Of a stretch of 64,000 nucleotides of DNA, positions 58,623-64,000 are shown piece after piece (the stretch's first letter is position 1; each line of letters opens with the position of its first letter). A program made the position numbers and the translations under genes. This stretch comes from Epiperipatus broadwayi (taxonomy: Eukaryota; Onychophora; Udeonychophora; Euonychophora; Peripatidae), in contig JAQFVV010006293.1 of the NCBI GenBank assembly GCA_028023455.1, positions 2,803,844-2,867,843 on the forward strand, written 5' to 3'. The notes below the pieces were generated by a model. That model did not search any database. It saw only the letters and a program-made list of their open reading frames with translations, and had not been told where the DNA came from.

Positions 58623-59200
58623 AATGCATAGGATTTTAACTTTAGGGATCTAGAGCATTAAGGTATAAGCTGAAACATGGACACTAAAAGGATTGCCTCA
58701 GCCAGATTTTGATGAGCTATCCACAACACATCAAAATAAAATATAAGCCATGCTCTCTTTTGAGTCTTAGAGGCTGGAGGATATAACACTTGAAAGTAAA
58801 AATTTACTTTCTTTTGAATCTTAGAGGTTGATAAATTCCACAAACACTTAAACTGCACCTTGCTTCCTCTAAGCTTTACAATTGAATGAGTAAACTACTT
58901 GGAAAAAAATATCATGGGAGTCCCTGAGACAATGTTGATTTCAATTATCACATGATAACATAATGTCTCATGTACATGTCCAAACCCCAATACATCACCA
59001 AAAGTAGAATATATCTAAACAAAGTATAAAAGCATTTTTTTCATCCTATGCATAAATCAATAAATAACTATCCTAGTCATATGTTTCTTAATTATTTGTA
59101 ACATCTTAATTATTAATTAAATTTTTCTTTCAATATCAATAACAGTTGCTATCTCTTTCTAGAAAGTTGGTAATTTCTCTTTTTGGTAATTTTGAACCCA
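58623..59200. other. Non-coding stretch with a short duplication
   Basis: A TCTTTTGA(G/A)TCTTAGAGG block appears twice, at about 58757 and 58811. No gene seen. Confidence 0.4.
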
Positions 59201-60020
59201 CTTTCAGGTTTGTCATATGTTTTTAATCTTTGAAAACATTACAATAATTTTCTTTCTCCTTAAAACATTTTCCTTGTAACAGATCCAGAGTTGACAGAGA
59301 ATAAGACATTCTTTATTTTCCCCAAATTAAGTTTTACTTCTTTCCAGATATTTCTTTAGTGGTGGAGATGTCACTTGGGGATGACTCAAGAAATCTCATA
59401 TTCTCTTCATTCTGGAGTGGATCTTTTACTTTCATCTTTCTCTTTTTGTTTTCTTTTTCATTCCATGCACTGGCAGTTTAACTTGATAATCTATCAATGG
59501 TAATCTATTGCTTCAAACTCAAAACTTAATTAATATACTATTAGAGCATTTTACTCTTTTTCATCTTCTTATAATATTTAGCCATTTTCTTTTGTATGCT
59601 TTACAATGTTGATCATCTTTATTTTTAACTTTTGTCATATGTTTTTCATCATCCTTTTTTTAATATTTAGGCAGCAGATTTCATCATCTTGCTTAAATGG
59701 AAAAAATTCAAACATTCCTTAAACAATAAATTCTGGCATTCATCTATAAAATTTCTTAATTTCTACATCAGTACTTGTTTTCGTGGATGTCTGAATTTTT
59801 ACATTCTCTTCAATAGCACCATTAAAACTCTACTTCTTTTAAATTATCAATTTTGGGTTCTTTAACTAAATTCAAACCTTCACTTATTTCATTGATTTCT
59901 TCCATAAATGGTTCAAAATGTGATGCTTCCATAATACTTAGTTTATTTTCTCCAACATCTTATCGAAATATTACAATTTTTTCTTTTTCCTCCTTTCCTT
60001 ATATATTAATTTCTATATTT
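59200..60020 (-). pseudogene. Lys/Glu-rich broken coding region, gag-like
   Basis: On the minus strand, open pieces without long frames: MEASHFEPFMEEINEISEGL, then LVKEPKIDNLKEVEF (about 59845-59930), and NEKENKKRKMKVKDPLQNEE, then SSPSDISTTKEISGKK (about 59330-59465). The acidic/basic coiled-coil makeup matches the gag-like remains at 1-1832 and 12510-13110. No primer site, LTR or enzymatic domain ties it to a specific element, so identity is a guess. The 95-codon plus-strand ORF at 59853-60140 is its shadow. Confidence 0.35.
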
Positions 60021-60625
60021 ACATATACCATTTTCAACCTTCATATACACTTAACAATACTATTTTTACACCAAAACATTACTCTTACAGTTTTGACTGA
60101 CCTGCACTCATCATTAGAGCTACAATATTCAAATATATAATCATACAATTCATATATTTCATACACATTTATATACATAATCAAAACATATATCTTAACA
60201 TGACCATTATAAATAATCATTTACCATTTTATTAATCTACTCTTAACTAATTTTATTTTTTTATTTATATTATTTTATTATTAAATTATTCAAAATCTAT
60301 TTATTATAATTTTAAAACTTTAATTTTTAAAATATACTATTTGACCTATCATTTTATTATAATCTTTTTATTTATATTTTCTTAATTGCTTCTAAACTTT
60401 TTTTATTTTTACTATATATTTTTAACTATTAATTTTTTTTACATTATAAATTACTTTTTTTATTACATTACTCACATTCTTATAATTCTACTTCCCAAAA
60501 CCAATTGACAATTTTTTAAATAACTCCCTCTATCATCATTTTCTTCAACTTCATTTTTTTAAACCTTTTTATATTCAAATTATTATTAATAATAATAACT
60601 ATAATTATTCATAAAATTATTATCT
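60021..60625. other. T-rich non-coding stretch
   Basis: Very AT-rich; probably the 3' flank of the Penelope-like element. No ORF of note. Confidence 0.4.
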
Positions 60626-61555
60626 TTACCCAAAATCCCTATTAAGATTTGGCTTTATATTTTTAATCAATATTGTCTCATTAATTTTCTTATTCCTTCT
60701 ATTACTTGTATAAATAATGATTTTTATACTATCTTTCTCAAACCTACAATCTATTTTTAATGAATGCAAACAAATAGGTGACCTCTTATCATATTTATGT
60801 TGAATTAATCTTGTATAAATTGAATTCTTTGTTTCACCTACATAATTAGTTTTTATATTTTTATTTTTATATGACTTACATTCAATTTTATATATCACAT
60901 TTATGCACTTTTTTTACATATTTATTATCTAATATATTAAGTATATTTTTCCTTTTATTTACTATTTTAAATTTTATTACATCATTAAACTTTTTATTAA
61001 TTTTAATAATTATTTTATTCACCCTTTTTACAATACTATTAATGTTTTAATAGCTATATATTTATTCTTATCTATTTTATTTTTTGTAGATACTATCTTT
61101 ATTTTTATTAAGTATTCTGATTTCCTTATACTTTCTTCTATAACTTTTTCTGTATATTTATTATCTTTAAACTCTTTAATTATCAATTCCACCTGTTTAT
61201 TATAATCTTCATCTGAGCAATAATTCCTAGCTCTATATATTCTTGAATTTATACTACTTATTTTATATCATATTCAAATTACTATCCATATTAGATTTTT
61301 ATATACATAGATGTTGCTATCTATCTTGCATTACCATTTCTATGTGACTTCTTTAACAAAATATCTAAATATGATAATTTATTATCATTTTGTTTTTAAA
61401 TTGTAAATGTATATTTTTATCTAACTTATTAATCTCTTTAAGATGCATATTTATTTGTCTTTGACTCTTGTTAAAAATAAATAAATAATCATCAATATAC
61501 CTTTTCATAAAAATTAGACCATTGCTATTATTAAACACTCAATCTTCCATATTCT
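60626..61555 (-). pseudogene. Penelope-like element: RT 3' half and GIY-YIG endonuclease
   Basis: Minus-strand remains in gene order. RT: RYIDDYLFIFNKSQ at about 61465-61502 (YxDD box), then KLSYLDILLKKSHRNG near 61345-61400. Linker: RNYCSDEDYNKQVELIIKEF near 61180-61240. C-terminal GIY-YIG endonuclease, 90 codons at 60626-60898: IYKIECKS, YVGETKNSIYTRLIQHK, ETILIKNIKPNLNR. This RT-then-GIY-YIG order is specific to endonuclease-bearing Penelope-like elements. Frameshifts and stops break the RT, but the endonuclease frame is still open. The 5' half is missing: at about 61558 it meets a TA run and an LTR fragment, so it was truncated on insertion or cut by the LTR. Confidence 0.82.
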
Positions 61556-61573
61556 CAATATATATATATATAT

Positions 61574-62190
61574 TGTTCCCATTTCAATTTAGCCAGTAGC
61601 TAAAATTGTAGTCATGTGCATGAAGGGAAATATGGAACCAAAATCATTATCACATTTTTATATAAAAAAGGAAGCTGTAGGGCACCCAAGTTTAAACCCT
61701 ACAGGGTCAAGTTCTACAAACAAAGCCTAAGACAGGAAGAGAGTGGAGGAAACAGTTGTTTTCTATTTGCTTGTGTGTTGACAAAACTCAAAAAAGAGTG
61801 ATACACACCTTTTAATTATTCATTAGTTCTTTTAAAATTAGGAATATAACACATATAAGCATTTGTCTTTAGACAAGATATTTAGTTTATCATTTTTATA
61901 TTTCAAATATTAACTTTCTTCAAAATTGATCCTACACTTGCTAGATTAATTTTGCTATTTTATTCTCTATGTCTATTTTTTTTCTATAATTATAATTTGG
62001 GTTTAAAAGTTATAAGGATTTAATTTTAAATATTAAAAGTATAGTTTCTAAGAAGCATTCAGATTAGTTTAATAGGCCAGTATTTATAAATGATTTGAAT
62101 AACAGTGTGTGTGTGAGTGTATTGCATAAATAAATCTACATTTACACATATTGAAAATGAAAAAAAAGAGACAATTCTGTTAAACTATTT
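61574..62190 (+). mobile_element. Diverged 5' fragment of the big element's LTR family
   Basis: Starts TGTTCCCATTTCAATTTAG and aligns with the first ~620 bp of the LTRs at 18792 and 29180: GTAGCTAAA, TCATGTGCATG, TCACATTTTTATATAA, GAAGCTGTAGGGCA, TTTATATTTCAAATATTAA, TATAATT..GGGTTTAAAAGTTA. It also begins directly after a (TA)n run (61558-61573). The remaining 2.7 kb of LTR is absent. An old, truncated relative; the ORF at 61616-61801 is the diverged version of the chance LTR ORF at 18833. Confidence 0.8.
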
Positions 62191-62199
62191 TTTTTACTT

Positions 62200-62440
62200 A
62201 GAGGTTTTAGTTGTTGTAAAGACTTCATATGTTCTTGTCATTGGAGTTATTATTCTGTGATTATTCATATAGTATATGAACATGGATGGAATGCTCACCA
62301 ACACACATTAGCCAGCATGGTGAATTTATTGGCTTTTTACCTCTGAGTTTAAGATCAAGAAACACCATGGTCTTTCTTCTCAGTTGCCTGATAAGGCAGA
62401 ATGAATGTATGTGTAAATGATAAATATTTTTCCTATATAT
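62200..62440 (+). repeat. Repeat R2, copy 2
   Basis: Counterpart of 45690-45930, ending in a (TA)n run at 62435-62447. It directly follows the LTR fragment but is not part of the LTR, since the full LTRs lack it. Confidence 0.65.
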
Positions 62441-62447
62441 ATATATA

Positions 62448-64000
62448 TTGTAACGGAATATAATATTCTGTTACATTATTTTAAAATGAAAATAAAAAGA
62501 TCGTAAATAAAAATTGATTTATTAAAAAGAAAAAAACTTAAAAACTGAAAATTAAAAGTTGTTTAATATATATATTGTCGCGCAGATGGAAAACTTAAAC
62601 TATTTTAAGAAAAAGTATTTGAAAGTATTTTTTTTTGTAAAAAAGTAAAAACATAAAGATTGATATTTTAAAAATAAAAATAATGTTGATTTCTATAATC
62701 TTAGAAAATGGAAATGATTGTTTTATTAATTAAATGATTGTTCGAAAGCAAACCCTTGAGGCACTTAAAATAAATTAAATGGTAAGAGAATACAAAGAAA
62801 TTAAATGACCAATGCAAGCATGAAAATGACAGCATGGACCATAACTGAAACATGAAAGGATTAGTGACATCTTGCTGGTTGAATCCAAAGATTGGATGAT
62901 AAGAGACTAATAAAAATATAAAAGCAAAAGGATTATTATAATTCGGATCTGAGAGCTGACTATGAATATGTCGTTATAACTAGCTATATTGCAGATTTTC
63001 ACGATGTGGAAGTCTGCAATAGATTTAATTTTCCAGACAACCAGCTGAGGCCTATTGATGACAGTTCCTGACCAAATGCATGGCAAGTAGTGGTTTCATT
63101 TCAAAGAAGGACAAAATCTATGAAAGTGATCACAAAGATGGACTTCTAAATCTGCTCAATCCGTAAAGTATGAACTCTTGTGTCTATCTAATAAGAACTT
63201 TCCTAAAATTGCAACTAATTAATAGCTGAAAATAAGAACTCTTATCTGACTTAAAAATGCAAATTCAATTGTTAATATTTTTTTATGCAGATGTTTAAGC
63301 AATCATTTCCATTTCATTTTTTTTTTGTGTGTGTATTATGTTTTAACTAAAATGTATTAAATTTAAAGTTGGGTGTAGATAGCTGCATGGATAAAGATTA
63401 ATAACTATGTTTAAATTCATCTATGTTTAATTTAAGGGATTTTAATTTCAGACTATTTGTTTCATAGTTAGGGCAATGCTTGTGGAGGGATATATGGGTG
63501 TTTATATTAATGTAATGTGAAGCATGTTTAGCATACAAGGCAACATGCCCAACTGAATGCATGACCCCAAAGAGGCAGTCATATCATTGAAATGGTCGCA
63601 GATGTATTTCCTGCATCATTGACCCCTTCTAGATCTATGGACAGGGATTTATAAGATGGCAGAAAGACCGCTCTCCCCATACGTAGCACTCTTTAAAAAA
63701 AATTATATACATGATTCCTTAGTCAGGCAGATGCACTTTCCTGTTCTGGACAAGGATCATTTCCTTCAAATAATATCACGCTGTCAGATGCACATTCCTG
63801 TCAGCGTGGTTTTATGCTAGCATCATCATATTGCATTGGTTGCAAATATATATCTGAAAGCTGACATTGGGTTGGCTATGAACTTTTAGTCTGAGATTGA
63901 ATGAATGTTTTGATAAGTTTTTAAATGAAAAAAAATCTATGTAGCCTATCTATACTCGACATGCTAAAGTAAAATATAATTTAAATATCCATCTGTGCGG
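62448..64000 (+). repeat. Repeat R1, copy C (truncated by window end)
   Basis: Begins TGTAACGG, 11 nt, CTGTTACA, a terminal inverted repeat as in copy B. Runs colinear with copies A and B to the end of the window, the last shared block being TCTATGTAGCCTATCTATACTC at ~63938-63959 (differing by few bases in B). It keeps a TATAAAAG near 62918. Better preserved relative to A over 63420-63850. LTR identity is inferred. Confidence 0.65.

Overview
The window is very AT-rich, transposon-dominated, intron-bearing-type (eukaryotic) DNA. It is most likely from an invertebrate animal, because it carries a Ty3-type LTR retrotransposon, an RTE-type LINE, a Penelope-like element with a GIY-YIG domain, hAT-type transposase remains, and hammerhead-ribozyme-like retroposons. 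I see no single-copy host gene, rRNA, functional tRNA, operon or CRISPR array. The species cannot be fixed from the sequence.

Layout. 1-2423: degraded gag-like coding region on the minus strand with a primer-binding site, followed by its probable LTR to about 3596. 3597-9250: two diverged copies of a ~2 kb repeat (R1; a third copy opens at 62448) separated by 1.6 kb of non-coding DNA. 9315-15304: a minus-strand LTR element with 1.76 kb LTRs and only a broken gag inside. 15305-18787: non-coding. 18792-32539: the centrepiece, a young 13.7 kb Ty3/gypsy-type element with unusually long, nearly identical 3.36 kb LTRs, a gag broken only inside a short tandem repeat, and a fully open 1084-codon protease-RT-RNaseH-integrase frame. 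It sits in a TA microsatellite. 32540-45690: AT-rich non-coding DNA with a tandem duplication, several hairpins, and a large palindrome with a homopolymer-rich, probably badly assembled core.

45.9-56.4 kb is a nest. A decayed RTE LINE (plus strand) and a decayed hAT-like transposase (minus strand) are interrupted by palindromic insertions of three families (F1, F2, F3), and two more such insertions lie outside them. All five have 10-18 bp target-site duplications, which fits reverse-transcription-type insertion and not cut-and-paste transposition. The arms of F1 and F3 carry sequences that fold as type I hammerhead ribozymes. This is the most interesting biology here: palindromic, retrozyme-like elements. 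A Penelope-like element, the class of enzyme known to associate with hammerheads, lies 5-14 kb away at 60626-61555. 57089-58614 is a non-autonomous hAT element with a perfect 8 bp target duplication. 61574-62190 is an old LTR piece related to the big element, and the window ends in the third R1 copy.
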